Source of the DNA: Veillonella sp.
Lineage (GTDB): Bacteria; Bacillota; Negativicutes; Veillonellales; Veillonellaceae
Length of the DNA: 64,000 nucleotides
Reading direction: 5' to 3'
Assembly (NCBI RefSeq): GCF_015058545.1
Contig: NZ_SVCB01000073.1
Span: 1 to 64,000 of the forward strand
Part shown: positions 34,946 through 44,268 of the stretch, in pieces
How the letters are laid out: every line of letters begins with the position of its first letter
Numbering within the stretch: the first letter of the stretch is position 1
Translations under genes and position numbers: made by a program
Notes under the pieces: generated by a model
Seen by the model: only the letters and a program-made list of their open reading frames with translations
Database searches by the model: none
Told to the model about the DNA's origin: nothing

Positions 34946-35388
34946 GTGTACTGCTCGAAAAAGGATTGGCTCGACGAGCTAATAAAGAGACTATATTTAA
35001 GCGAGTGAGCTAAATAAACCCTTTAATATAAAGAAGGTTTACGCTTTCCAATACCCGCTCTCCTATTTGAGCGAGAATTAATCAATGTAACACATTACTA
35101 ACATGAAAAAGAAGGTCTACTCCCTTCCCCGCTGTTTCACATCAAGGGGACCCCTTTGGAGTAGACCTTCTTTTTCATTGTTTATATCACAGTACCTATT
35201 ATTATATGTTATCTCGCTCAAATATCACCAACGCCATAAACGCCAATAACGTAAACCTTCTTTTTAATTTCATAGAGCCTCTACCCCAGCCTCACTCGCT
35301 TAAATAACATAACTTCAATTAAAGCTATTCGAGCCAATCTTTTTTTCATCGCCCAAACACTTAACTCGCCATCTTCGGCAACGGTTAT
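34919..35388. repeat. 470-base nested inverted repeat reaching into the SLH gene end
   Basis: Exact or near-exact blocks occur in mirrored order on both sides of a centre near 35140. From inside out: 21 bp (35103-35123 with 35158-35178), 12 bp (35065-35076 with 35211-35222), 14 bp (35030-35043 with 35250-35263), 15 bp (34995-35009 with 35291-35305), then a looser GGATTGGCTCG block, and 15 of 16 bp (34919-34934 with 35373-35388). The last block lies inside the SLH coding sequence. Spacers between blocks have diverged. The inner 21-bp stem with A/T runs should act as a bidirectional terminator. Confidence 0.8.
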
Positions 35389-35480
35389 CTACTAGATGGA
35401 ATCCGAATTTTTCTGCCGGTTAACGCAATTAAATACTTGTTCTGCGAGATAATTTGCTCAATTCACCAAAATTATTGTGT

Positions 35481-35580
35481 ATTGAGGGAGAATACTACCA
35501 TAAACACTTTATAACATAAAAAGAACGTCTACTCCTTCGCCATTGCTTTTGGCGGTGGGGAGAAGAGGAGGATTGAATGT
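35481..35580. repeat. Partial third copy of the repeat arm and hairpin before the uvrA-like stop
   Basis: 35481-35535 resembles 35061-35123 in direct orientation, ending ATAAAAAGAACGTCTACTCC against ATGAAAAAGAAGGTCTACTCC. It is followed by CGCCATTGCTTTTGGCG, a small hairpin that may end the uvrA-like transcript. The rest up to 35631 shows nothing. Confidence 0.5.
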
Positions 35581-35631
35581 ATTTGTAATTAGTTTTTACC
35601 GTTTTTAGGGCATCAGATTGTTTGATTAACT

Positions 35632-37250
35632 TCAGATGTATTGGCCGGTGATGCTGTTTTGGTTGTTTTTGATGTCTGAAGGCGTGCCTTCAGCAACGAT
35701 TTGGCCGCCTGCTTCACCACCGCCCGGGCCCATGTCGATTATGTAATCCGCATTTCGGATTACGTCGAGGTCGTGTTCGATGACGATAACGGTGGCCCCA
35801 TTGTCCAGAAGGGCCTCAAATACGCCCAGTAGGACTTGTACATCCAATGGATGTAAGCCAATTGAAGGTTCATCAAAGACAAAGACGGAGTCTGATTGTG
35901 TTTTGCCAATTTCACTGGCTAATTTTAAACGCTGCGCTTCACCACCGGACAGACTTGGTGTTTCCTCAGCCAAGGTCAGATAACCAAGACCTAGTTGTTT
36001 CAAAATGTTCAACTTTTGATGAACACTTTTCATATCTTTACAAAACTCGATGGCTCTGTTTACATCCATTGCCATTAGTTCCGGCAAAGAAATGGCCGCA
36101 CCGGATTTATTTTCGATTTTTATATCATAGGCTTCCTTGGCATAGCGCGAACCGCGACAATCGGGGCAAGGTATATTCACATCAGGCAAAAATTGCACAT
36201 CGAGGCTTACCTGCCCGGTCCCATCACAGCCGGGGCAACGCAGGGAGCCGGTGTTATAGGAAAAGGCCCCCGCCTTATAGCCTTTTTCTTTTGCCGCGTC
36301 AGTTTTGGCAAATTGCTTACGCAATTCATCATGTACGCCGGCATAGGTAGCAACGGTGGAACGCACATTAATTCCGATTGGGGTCGCATCAATGAGTTTT
36401 ACATGGGCAATCCCCTCCGCTTCAATCGCGCGAATATGATTCGGCAACACATTGCCGTTAGTAGAGGCCTCCAAGGCAGGCACCAGGCTTTCCAACACCA
36501 TGGTAGTTTTACCGGAACCGGACACACCGGTAATAACCGTAAGTCGCCCCTTGGGAATAGTCACTTCAAGCGGTTTTACAGTATGAATCGCTGACGTTGA
36601 CAGATGAATCGAGCCATGAACAAACATATCTTTTGGGGCAGCCTGACTGCGAACCTTCGTGTCAATTTTACCGGCAAGAAACGGCCCGATTTGGGACTTT
36701 GGATTTTTTTCAATAGCAGAAATATCCCCTTCGGCAATTACATACCCACCGTTAGCTCCAGCCTCCGGTCCCATTTCAACAACCCAATCGGCTTCTTTTA
36801 AAATCTGGGTATCATGGTCAACGAGAATGACAGAATTGCCATCCGCCACAAGATCGTGCATTACGCCGTTCAAGCCCACTATATTTGACGGATGCAAACC
36901 GATAGACGGTTCATCCAGCACATAGAGAACGCCCGTCGTGCGATTACGCACGGCGCGAGCGAGTTGCATACGCTGGCGTTCACCCGTCGACAGGGTAGCC
37001 GATGCTCGGTCTAAGCTCAGATACCCCAGACCTAAATCTATGAGTCGTTTGGCCGTACTCTGAAAAGCCTCACAAATACTATCCGCCATAGGCTTCATTT
37101 CTTTTGGCAAACTACCGGGCACAGCCTGTACCCAAGTAACCAGTTTGGAAAGGGTCCAGGTACAAGCGACATCTAACGAAATTCCTTGGATTTTGGGTGC
37201 CCGAGCCGCTTCTGAAAGGCGTGTGCCGTGACAGGTCGGACTATATCCTC
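35632..37250 (-). pseudogene. UvrA-like ABC ATPase, 3' part, out of frame with its 5' part
   Basis: The frame is open from the frameshift at 37251-37254; the first usable start is a GTG at 37122. It contains the first ABC signature LSTGERQR, Walker B VLYVLDEPSIGLHPSN, a second Walker A VSGSGKTT, zinc-finger Cys pairs CPGCDGTGQ and CPDCRGSRY, the second signature LSGGEAQR and DEPSIGLHP. This is the second half of an UvrA paralogue. With one base restored the whole protein is about 825 residues, shorter than repair UvrA (about 940), like the UvrA-like proteins linked to drug resistance. Confidence 0.8.
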
Positions 37251-38108
37251 TTTTAAAAACTTCGCCACCCGCTTCATGCCTTTTTCGTCCTTAACTTTTG
37301 CCAGGGCATTTTCAACAGTGTAAACCGCGTTATAATAGGTAAAATCCACCTCACCAGCTTCATTCGAGCTCTTTGATTTATAAAAAATATGCTTTTTCTC
37401 AGCCGGACCGTGATAGACAATTTCTTTTTCGGCATCCGTCAAATCTCGAAATGGTACATCCGTACGGACGCCCATGGCACGGCACACGTCGGTCATTAAC
37501 GACCACATCAAGCTATTCCACGGTGCCACAGCTCCGTCGTCAATGCTAAGCGATTCATCCGGCACCAAACTCGCCATATTCACCGTCCGAACACTGCCCG
37601 TACCGCTACAAGTTTCACAAGCGCCTTGTGAATTAAAAGCCAACTCTTCTGCGGATGGCGCATAGAAATGAACACCACATTCAGGGCAAATAAGTTCTTT
37701 TTCAGCAGCCACAGCTAAAATCGGCGCCAAATAATGACCGTTCGGACAGCGATGACTGGCCAGCCTCGAGTACATGAGACGCAGACTGTTTAACAACTCC
37801 GTACCTGTCCCAAAAGTACTGCGGATTCCCGGCACACCGGGCCGCTGATGCAAAGCCAACGCCGCCGGCACATATAAAACCTCATCCACACTTGCTTTCG
37901 CAGCCTGCGTCATGCGCCGCCGCGTATACGTTGACAACGCCTCCAAATAACGACGAGACCCTTCCGTATACAAAACGCCAAGTGCCAGCGAAGACTTGCC
38001 GGAACCCGATACCCCTGCAATCCCGACAATCTTCCCCAACGGAATATCTACATCAACATTTTTAAGATTGTGAACCCTTGCGCCACGAACCAATATCTTA
38101 TCAATCAT
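37173..38108 (-). pseudogene. UvrA-like ABC ATPase, 5' part
   Basis: The frame begins [25 protein letters not shown], the classic UvrA N-terminus, with Walker [12 protein letters not shown] and the [13 protein letters not shown] segment, then two zinc-type Cys pairs ([13 protein letters not shown]). After FLKED the translation turns into unrelated sequence and stops at 37173. In the other frame the DNA continues as [18 protein letters not shown], a standard UvrA continuation. It is a monocistronic minus-strand gene. Confidence 0.8.
37251..37254 (-). other. Frameshift site in the uvrA-like gene
   Basis: The coding strand reads TTTTTAAAAGAGG. Five A instead of four would give [16 protein letters not shown] and a length that is a multiple of three. 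This is the same kind of change as in the autotransporter gene. Confidence 0.75.
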
Positions 38109-38317
38109 AAAATCACTCCAAACTCTTTCCCCTTACACATCATTATATATCTAACTATCTAATTGAAAATATCATCTCACATTAAAATACACTTTTAATC
38201 AAGCTAATCATTCCATTAAAACTAACCATCTGCCCTCAGTATAATAAACTCACCCAAGTAAATCAATCCAACAGATAATTTCCTCCTCCCCACCCTTTTG
38301 GCGGAAGGGCGGCGAGA
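38109..38317. other. AT-rich intergenic region upstream of the uvrA-like gene
   Basis: Holds the uvrA-like promoter region on the minus strand. A purine/pyrimidine-biased stretch TCCTCCTCCCCACC (38281-38294) mirrors GGTGGGGAG...AGGAGGA at 35554-35572 on the far side of the gene. No ORF. Confidence 0.4.
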
Positions 38318-38575
38318 AATAAAAAGGCCGTATCTATACGAGCGCTTTAGCTATTCGAGATTGGAAGTGCGCTGTGAGATGAGGGTGTTGCTCTGAATTA
38401 CACTAACACAAACAAAAGACCGCCTATCTCTTATGAAGCGACTTTTGCTGCGTGCAGCCCAGGAGCAAATAAGAGATAGGCGGTCTTTATTTAGTTGTAA
38501 TAAGAAAATCCCTCATCTCACAGGAGCACTTCACTAACGATAGCTCTGCGCCGATAAGATACAACCTTTTTATTT
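38318..38575. repeat. 260-base nested inverted repeat including the malic-enzyme stop codon
   Basis: Mirrored blocks: 19 bp (38415-38433 with 38470-38488), 13 bp (38373-38385 with 38510-38522), then looser GAAGTGC and AGCTATCG blocks, and an outer 11 bp (38318-38328 with 38565-38575). The outer block covers the TAA of the malic-enzyme gene (38570-38572). The inner 19-bp stem with TTTAT is a probable terminator for both directions. The plan matches the 34919-35388 element. Confidence 0.75.
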
Positions 38576-39745
38576 TTTACGCGCTACGCCCGTTTTCACG
38601 GCCACTTCTGCAACGGCTTTAGATACTGCGAGCGGAACGCGTTCGTCGAATGCGTCAGCCACTACATAGTCTTCACGAAGGTCTTCGTCAGCTACGAGGT
38701 TAGCCAAAGCATCGGCAGCAGCCAATTTCATTTCATCATTGATTTTGGATGCGTGAACATCGATGGCACCGCGGAATAAACCAGGGAATACGTTAACGTT
38801 GTTAATCTGGTTTGGCGCGTCACTGCGGCCCGTACCCATAACGCGTACGCCGGCAGCTTTCGCATCGTCATACATAGCTTCCGGATTAGGGTTAGCCATG
38901 GCAAATACGATAGAGTCTTTTGCCAAGTTTTTCAAAATTTCAGGTGTGAAGGCACCGGCTGCGGATACGCCGAGTAATACGTCTGCGCCTTTAGCCACTT
39001 CAGCAAGGGTACCGGTCTTTTCTTCCTGACCTAACAATTGGATTAATTCAGCCTGCAAAGAGTCAAGGCGTTTATAGTTTTTGTTGAGTACGCCGGAGCT
39101 TACCATCAAGGTAATGTCGCGAGCGCCTGCAAGGTATAAAAGACGGGCAATGTTAGCACCGGCTGCACCGGCACCGTTTACAACGATTTTAACTTTGCTC
39201 AAATCTTTTTTCACAAAACGAAGAGCCGCTTTAACGCCTGCAAGGCAAGCAATGGCTGTACCGTGTTGGTCGTCATGGAATACAGGAATTTCCAATTCTT
39301 CTTTCAAGCGGTTTTCAATTTCGTAGCATTTAGGCGAGGAAATGTCTTCTAAGTTAATGCCGGCAAAGTTCTTCTGTAATAATTTAACCGTGCGGATGAT
39401 TTCTTCCGTATCTTCCGAATCAATTACGATTGGCACGCAGTCTACATTACCGAAACGTTTGAAAAGTAAGGATTTACCTTCCATTACCGGCATAGCAGCG
39501 GCTGCCCCGATATTGCCAAGCCCGAGTACACGAGTCCCGTCAGATACAACTGCCACCATATTACCGCGGCAAGTTAAGTCGAAAGACAATTCTTCATTGT
39601 CTTTAATGCGAAGGCAAGGTTCAGCAACACCCGGTGTATAAGCTACGGATAAATCGTGAGCATCCTTCAAAGGATATTTTGTGCCGGTTGTCAAAAAGCC
39701 GCCTAATTCTAATTTCTTTTGTACTGCTTCTTCGCGTACGTCCAT
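38570..39745 (-). CDS. NAD(P)-dependent malic enzyme
   Basis: The 391-residue cytosolic enzyme converts malate to pyruvate and CO2. It is the short bacterial type: SVAYTPGVAEPC, VSDGTRVLGLGNIGAAAAMPVMEGK, the catalytic region with EDISSPKCYEIE, PVFHDDQHGTAIACLAG, the NAD-binding VNGAGAAGANIARLL, and FAMANPNPEAM. GGAGGGG precedes the ATG. Cofactor preference is not certain. In Veillonella metabolism it would connect the oxaloacetate/malate branch of lactate fermentation with pyruvate. Confidence 0.93.
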   Translation of the reverse strand: MDVREEAVQKKLELGGFLTTGTKYPLKDAHDLSVAYTPGVAEPCLRIKDNEELSFDLTCRGNMVAVVSDGTRVLGLGNIGAAAAMPVMEGKSLLFKRFGNVDCVPIVIDSEDTEEIIRTVKLLQKNFAGINLEDISSPKCYEIENRLKEELEIPVFHDDQHGTAIACLAGVKAALRFVKKDLSKVKIVVNGAGAAGANIARLLYLAGARDITLMVSSGVLNKNYKRLDSLQAELIQLLGQEEKTGTLAEVAKGADVLLGVSAAGAFTPEILKNLAKDSIVFAMANPNPEAMYDDAKAAGVRVMGTGRSDAPNQINNVNVFPGLFRGAIDVHASKINDEMKLAAADALANLVADEDLREDYVVADAFDERVPLAVSKAVAEVAVKTGVARKK

Positions 39746-39794
39746 GAGTATTCCCCTCCTGTTATAGTTTACAATCGGTAGTTTGCTTTCGCAA

Positions 39795-39827
39795 AAATTG
39801 ATTTCACGGCTTGCATGAAGTCAATTT
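39795..39827 (-). terminator. Terminator of speD
   Basis: AAATTGATTTCA pairs with TGAAGTCAATTT (11 of 12) and ATTTTTG follows on the minus strand, 20 bases after the speD stop. Confidence 0.7.
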
Positions 39828-39846
39828 CTACCACAAAACAGCTACA

Positions 39847-40629
39847 TTACTGTTTTAATGTCGGTAGATTTCTACCATAAAAAATTTCTGCCATTTCCTG
39901 TTTCAATAATTGGTTAATGTGTTTACGTTCTTTTGGTGTCAAATCGTCTTCCGTAATACCGAAAAGGTAATTATTGATGTCATATTCTTTGAGCATCATT
40001 TTTGTATGGAAGATGTTTTCCTGGTACACATTCACATCAATCATGTTATACAAGTTTTTGGTTTTTGCATCAATATAATTCTGGATTGAGTTGATGCGGT
40101 GATCAATATAAAGTTTTTTGCCTTGTACATCGCGTGTAAAGCCACGAACTCGGTAGTCAAGGCTGATAATGTCCGAATCAAAACTGCCAATCAAGTAATT
40201 TAAAGCTTTGAGTGGCGAGATTTGGCCGCAAGTGGACACGTCAATATCCGCACGGAACGTGCTGATACCGCGGTACGGATGACTTTCCGGATAGGTGTGA
40301 ACCGTCAAATGGCTTTTGTCCAAATGGCAAACCACATCTTCCTTCTGAATTTCTTCTTCAGAAATCAAAATCGTCACACTGGCGCCCTGCGGATCATAAT
40401 CCTGCTTGGCCACGTTAAGTACGTTAGCACCAATAATATGAGACACTTCTGTCAAAATATCCGTTAGCCGTTGTGCATTATACACTTCATCAATGTATTC
40501 AATATACTGCCGTTTTTCAGCTTCGGTATTCGTATAGCAAATATCATAAATGTTAAAGCTCAATGTTTTCGTTAAGTTGTTAAAACCGTATAATTTCATC
40601 TTCTTAATCGGTTTCACGGATGTCTCCAT
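39847..40629 (-). CDS. speD: S-adenosylmethionine decarboxylase proenzyme
   Basis: This is the E. coli-type SpeD. It self-cleaves to form a pyruvoyl group and then decarboxylates SAM for spermidine synthesis. The cleavage site is Lys-Ser in [17 protein letters not shown] (S106 from the chosen start), followed by [12 protein letters not shown] and [10 protein letters not shown] and ending YGRNLP. I start at 40629 (METSVKPI, 260 residues) because GAGGAAGG is upstream of it; the frame from 40656 would place that site inside the gene. No spermidine synthase is in the window. It complements speC at 5859. Confidence 0.93.
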   Translation of the reverse strand: METSVKPIKKMKLYGFNNLTKTLSFNIYDICYTNTEAEKRQYIEYIDEVYNAQRLTDILTEVSHIIGANVLNVAKQDYDPQGASVTILISEEEIQKEDVVCHLDKSHLTVHTYPESHPYRGISTFRADIDVSTCGQISPLKALNYLIGSFDSDIISLDYRVRGFTRDVQGKKLYIDHRINSIQNYIDAKTKNLYNMIDVNVYQENIFHTKMMLKEYDINNYLFGITEDDLTPKERKHINQLLKQEMAEIFYGRNLPTLKQ

Positions 40630-40771
40630 AATATTTTGTACACCTTCCTCATTCAATACTTAATCCTATATTTTATTATATCGAAACTCTTCGTCGCATT
40701 CAATACTTTCGATATCTTATTTTATAATATTCATGTAAAAATCTAATTGATAATCGGCCTCTATGTAAATT

Positions 40772-41305
40772 CTACTTAATAACCGGCGGTTCCCAAGGTT
40801 GTTCTTTTAGGTAATAGAATTGGCCTGTGAAAAAACCGTCTTCATAGGTGGCTACCGCAAAGGTGCCGCCCGATTTATCCCGCGGCAAGGCGGGACTTCC
40901 CGGATTGATAAAAAGCCCATGTCCGTCACTATATTGAGCGTGGTAATGACTATGTCCCGCAACACACAAGGTGGCCCCCATACTTTCACCCAGTGACAAA
41001 ACTTCTTGAATGCGGTTATAGGGCAAAAACTGGTCGCCGTGGATCATATAAATATAGGTATCCTTAAAAGGGATAAGTTGTTCCCGTGGTTCCAACGGTT
41101 TTTGTCGGTCATTATTACCGCGCACGGCAATAACCGGCACCTTAGTTTGCTGCGCCATATAGCGCGCATCATCACCATAGTCGCCGGCATGTAGCCATAG
41201 TTCGATAGGCCAATCGGCAGTAGCTTCCAAAATTTCATCAATCTTGTTCAAATAGCCGTGAGTATCGCTTAGAATTCCTACATGACTTATTGACTCTGCA
41301 CTCAT
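40772..41305 (-). CDS. YfcE/MJ0936-type metallophosphoesterase
   Basis: The 177-residue phosphodiesterase shows the calcineurin-like metal motifs in order: GILSDTHGY, LHAGDYGDD, VRGNND, MIHGDQF, and GHSHYHAQY, with INPGSPALPRD after it. The substrate is not known in vivo. It is downstream of rdgB and rph on the same strand, the same cluster as rph-ysnA-ysnB in Bacillus, which supports a housekeeping role. Confidence 0.88.
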   Translation of the reverse strand: MSAESISHVGILSDTHGYLNKIDEILEATADWPIELWLHAGDYGDDARYMAQQTKVPVIAVRGNNDRQKPLEPREQLIPFKDTYIYMIHGDQFLPYNRIQEVLSLGESMGATLCVAGHSHYHAQYSDGHGLFINPGSPALPRDKSGGTFAVATYEDGFFTGQFYYLKEQPWEPPVIK

Positions 41306-41444
41306 ACAGCCTCTCTTTCCTTTTTCTTTATTTCTATCCTTTTTTATCTCATGTTTTTTATTTTTTGTTTTTAGCTTTTTATAGATTTTATGTTTCTAGC
41401 TTTTATGTTTCTATGCTTTTTCTATGTTTAGTTATTTATGGTTA
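41306..41444 (-). repeat. Low-complexity degenerate tandem repeat after rdgB
   Basis: Starting just past the rdgB stop, the minus strand is nearly all A with recurring units such as CATAGAAAAAG, CATAGAAACATAAAAG, CTAGAAACATAAAAT, CTATAAAAAG. No hairpin terminator is present. The yfcE ribosome binding site lies at the far end. Confidence 0.6.
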
Positions 41445-42026
41445 TTACTTTAACTTTTCCAATAGGTCTTTAAGGGCCAAACCACGATGGCTGATGGCAT
41501 TTTTCTCTTCCATGGAGAGCTGAGCCATCGTCTTTTTAAATTGTGGTAAGTAAAAATACGGATCGTAACCGAAACCACCGTCACCTACCGCATCAGTCTG
41601 TATTAAACCTTCACAATAGCCGGTCGCATTTAGCTCACGGCCATCGGGATAAGCCAACACGAGCTCACATACGTAACGAGCCGTTCTTTTTTCAAAAGGA
41701 ACATCCTTAACCGATTCAACGAGTTTCTGATTATTCGCTTCATCATCGCATTGAGGCCCCGCATAGCGCGCGGAATATACACCGGGCGCACCATCCAATG
41801 CATCAACGGCCAGACCGCTGTCATCAGCCAAACAAGGCAGGCCGCAAGCCTTCATGTAATATTGGGCCTTAATGCGCGCGTTTTCTAAAAAAGTGGTCCC
41901 CGTTTCTTCCGGTTCCGGCACGCTCACCACTTCGCCAATGCTGACCGCTTCAATGCCAACGGTTTGAAGAGCTGCCTTAAATTCACGCAACTTCCCCTTA
42001 TTATGGGTTGCCACAACGATTTTCAT
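41445..42026 (-). CDS. rdgB: XTP/dITP diphosphatase (RdgB/HAM1)
   Basis: The 193-residue house-cleaning pyrophosphatase hydrolyses non-canonical purine triphosphates to keep them out of DNA and RNA. The family motifs are clear: VVATHNKGKLREF at the N-terminus, ETGTTFLENARIKA, CLADDSGLAVDALDGAPGVYSARYAG, GGFGYDPYF and KNAISHRGLAL. It follows rph by 44 bases. GGTAGGAG precedes the ATG. Confidence 0.95.
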   Translation of the reverse strand: MKIVVATHNKGKLREFKAALQTVGIEAVSIGEVVSVPEPEETGTTFLENARIKAQYYMKACGLPCLADDSGLAVDALDGAPGVYSARYAGPQCDDEANNQKLVESVKDVPFEKRTARYVCELVLAYPDGRELNATGYCEGLIQTDAVGDGGFGYDPYFYLPQFKKTMAQLSMEEKNAISHRGLALKDLLEKLK

Positions 42027-42070
42027 ATATGACTCCTACCAAAATCTCATACTTTGATACGTTTTATAAC

Positions 42071-42808
42071 TTATGCGCCGGTTCCGATATATTTGGCTTC
42101 CTCACCGAGTGCTTCTTTTTGAGCTGCCATCAACGTATCGGTAGCCGCTTCGGCCAAATCGAGCAACGTATTGAGCTCGATGCGGCTGAAGGTGCCGTGT
42201 TCACCGGTGCCCTGCACTTCGATTAAATTGCCGGAGCCCGTACGAACTACGTTCATGTCCACGATAGCTTGGCTGTCTTCTTCATAGCACAAATCGGTAA
42301 CCGGACCTTCTTGACCGATACCTACGGAAATAGCCGCGCAATAATCGCGAATCGGGTACATGCCTTCACCGCTATACATGGTGTTCACCGCATCAACCAT
42401 GGCTACAAAAGCGCCCGTAATAGCAGCTGTACGCGTACCGCCGTCAGCCTGCAACACATCACAGTCGAGGGTAATTGTTTTTTCACCAAGAGCTTCAAGG
42501 TCTACAACGGCGCGCAAAGCACGACCGATAAGACGCTGAATTTCTACGGTACGACCGGTCTGTTTGCCTTTGGCCGCTTCACGGCTGTTACGGGTTTGCG
42601 TAGCACGTGGCAACAACGAGTATTCCGCCGTTACCCAACCGCGACCTTCTCCCTTCATAAAACGAGGCACTTTTTCTTCGATAGTGGCATTACAAAGCAC
42701 CTTCGTATTGCCAAATTCAATTAACACCGAACCTTCTGCATAGGCCGTAAAATGGCGTGTAATTTTAATCGGCCGAACAGCCTTTGGATTTCTTCCGTCA
42801 ATTCTCAT
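42071..42808 (-). CDS. rph: Ribonuclease PH
   Basis: The phosphorolytic 3'-5' exoribonuclease trims tRNA precursors. I start at 42808 ([14 protein letters not shown], 245 residues), which has TAGGAGTG 7 bases upstream and matches the usual N-terminus; the frame from 42835 adds 9 residues containing this site. Signature sequence: [72 protein letters not shown]. It is the first gene of rph-rdgB-yfcE. Confidence 0.95.
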   Translation of the reverse strand: MRIDGRNPKAVRPIKITRHFTAYAEGSVLIEFGNTKVLCNATIEEKVPRFMKGEGRGWVTAEYSLLPRATQTRNSREAAKGKQTGRTVEIQRLIGRALRAVVDLEALGEKTITLDCDVLQADGGTRTAAITGAFVAMVDAVNTMYSGEGMYPIRDYCAAISVGIGQEGPVTDLCYEEDSQAIVDMNVVRTGSGNLIEVQGTGEHGTFSRIELNTLLDLAEAATDTLMAAQKEALGEEAKYIGTGA

Positions 42809-42942
42809 GTTTGTCACTCCTAGCGGTTTTGTCATTCCTATTTATATTCATTTTCTATTATATCATATATTAAGGCTCTCTCATTATAGGCTTTTTACCT
42901 ATATAATATCCAAATATTCTGCACGTCAACAGTCATAGTACC

Positions 42943-44268
42943 TTACAAGTCCTCCTGCACATCCTTCATAGGATCCACCACCACATAACGGTCCGCGTTA
43001 CCGGCTTTCTTAGCGGCGAGGGTTGCGTCATAAGCATCTTTACGGCATTCCTCATCGGCCTGCCATGGAATGAACGTAGCATACACATGTTGTGAACCGA
43101 ATGGGCCGCCATCGCTGCGAGAATCAATGCTCATATACCCCACCTTGTCCGGATAGAGGCGGATTTTTTCATCGCGGTATTCGGAGATGCCCGTTTCATC
43201 ATAATAAATCTGACGGCGATCCTGCCAATAATCGCCTAAGCCTAATAAAGCATCCACTTGCATTTCATGGCGGCGATGCCACTGGTCCGCCCATTTTCGG
43301 ATAATATCATCAATGCGGCGCGTTACATCCGGACGCTGACGGTTCGTATCTTCGTCAAAAGCCGGTTCCACTACTTGGCTGTAATCAAGGCCCGCCATGG
43401 ACAAAACAATCCCTGTATTTACATAAGGCAACGCTTCCTGCACGGAATAGCCGCCTTCGAGAACAGCAATATCGGCTTTCAAAATATCCGTAAGTCGTGC
43501 ATAGCCTTTAGCGGTAACCATCATATTCGCCAGAGGATCGCTGAAGTGATTGTCCTGACCGGCTGAGTTAATAACAATATCCGGTTTAAAATCATTGAGC
43601 ATAGGCATAACCAGATTCTGTAATACTTTGAGCATGCCTTCATCGCCCGTGCCCGGTGGGAGCGGAATATTTACGGTTGCCCCGACCGCTTGAGGCCCGC
43701 CGTATTCATACATGAAGCCTGTCCCCGGATATAAGGTACGACCGTCTTGATGGAAGGAGATAAATAAAGTGTCAGGATCATGATAAAAAATATCCTGTGT
43801 CCCGTCACCATGATGCACGTCCGTATCGACGATGGCGATGCGACGCACGCCGTAATGACGACGAAGGTAAGCAATCATAATGGCTTCCACATTGACCGTA
43901 CAGAAGCCGCGAATGCCGTGCACCATTTTCATCGCATGATGTCCCGGCGGACGTACCAGCGAAAAGGCCCGCGTTACTTCACCGCGCATAACCGCTTCAG
44001 CGGCGGCAATGGCACCGCCAACCGATACACGATGCGCTTCGGTGACCCATTTTTTGAGTGAAGGTGCCCCCACATGGACCCGTTCTATGTCCTGCCACGA
44101 AGCTAATAACGGATTATATTCTTTAATAGCCGGATGTTCCAAAAGGCCTTCTTCCAAGAGTTGATCGCGCGTATATAACAAGCGTTCCTGCCGTTCCGGA
44201 TGGGTCGGCGAAATTTTCCAGTCAAAGGCCGGGAAAAATACGAGGCCCAAAGTATTCTTATTGTACAT
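42943..44268 (-). CDS. Histone-deacetylase-family (AcuC/acetylpolyamine amidohydrolase-like) protein
   Basis: The Zn-dependent deacetylase fold is complete: RPPGHHAM with the charge-relay His pair, VDTDVHHGDGTQDIFY with metal-binding Asp and His, SFHQDGRTLYPGTG, NSAGQDNHFSDPLANM and VLEGGYS. An extra C-terminal region (about residues 300-440) is longer than in AcuC. The substrate may be an acetylated protein, polyamine or small molecule. I start at ATG 44268 with GGGGGTGAG upstream (441 residues); a GTG at 44274 is possible. The start lies inside the 3' end of the hydantoinase gene, which implies coupled translation. Confidence 0.85.
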   Translation of the reverse strand: MYNKNTLGLVFFPAFDWKISPTHPERQERLLYTRDQLLEEGLLEHPAIKEYNPLLASWQDIERVHVGAPSLKKWVTEAHRVSVGGAIAAAEAVMRGEVTRAFSLVRPPGHHAMKMVHGIRGFCTVNVEAIMIAYLRRHYGVRRIAIVDTDVHHGDGTQDIFYHDPDTLFISFHQDGRTLYPGTGFMYEYGGPQAVGATVNIPLPPGTGDEGMLKVLQNLVMPMLNDFKPDIVINSAGQDNHFSDPLANMMVTAKGYARLTDILKADIAVLEGGYSVQEALPYVNTGIVLSMAGLDYSQVVEPAFDEDTNRQRPDVTRRIDDIIRKWADQWHRRHEMQVDALLGLGDYWQDRRQIYYDETGISEYRDEKIRLYPDKVGYMSIDSRSDGGPFGSQHVYATFIPWQADEECRKDAYDATLAAKKAGNADRYVVVDPMKDVQEDL

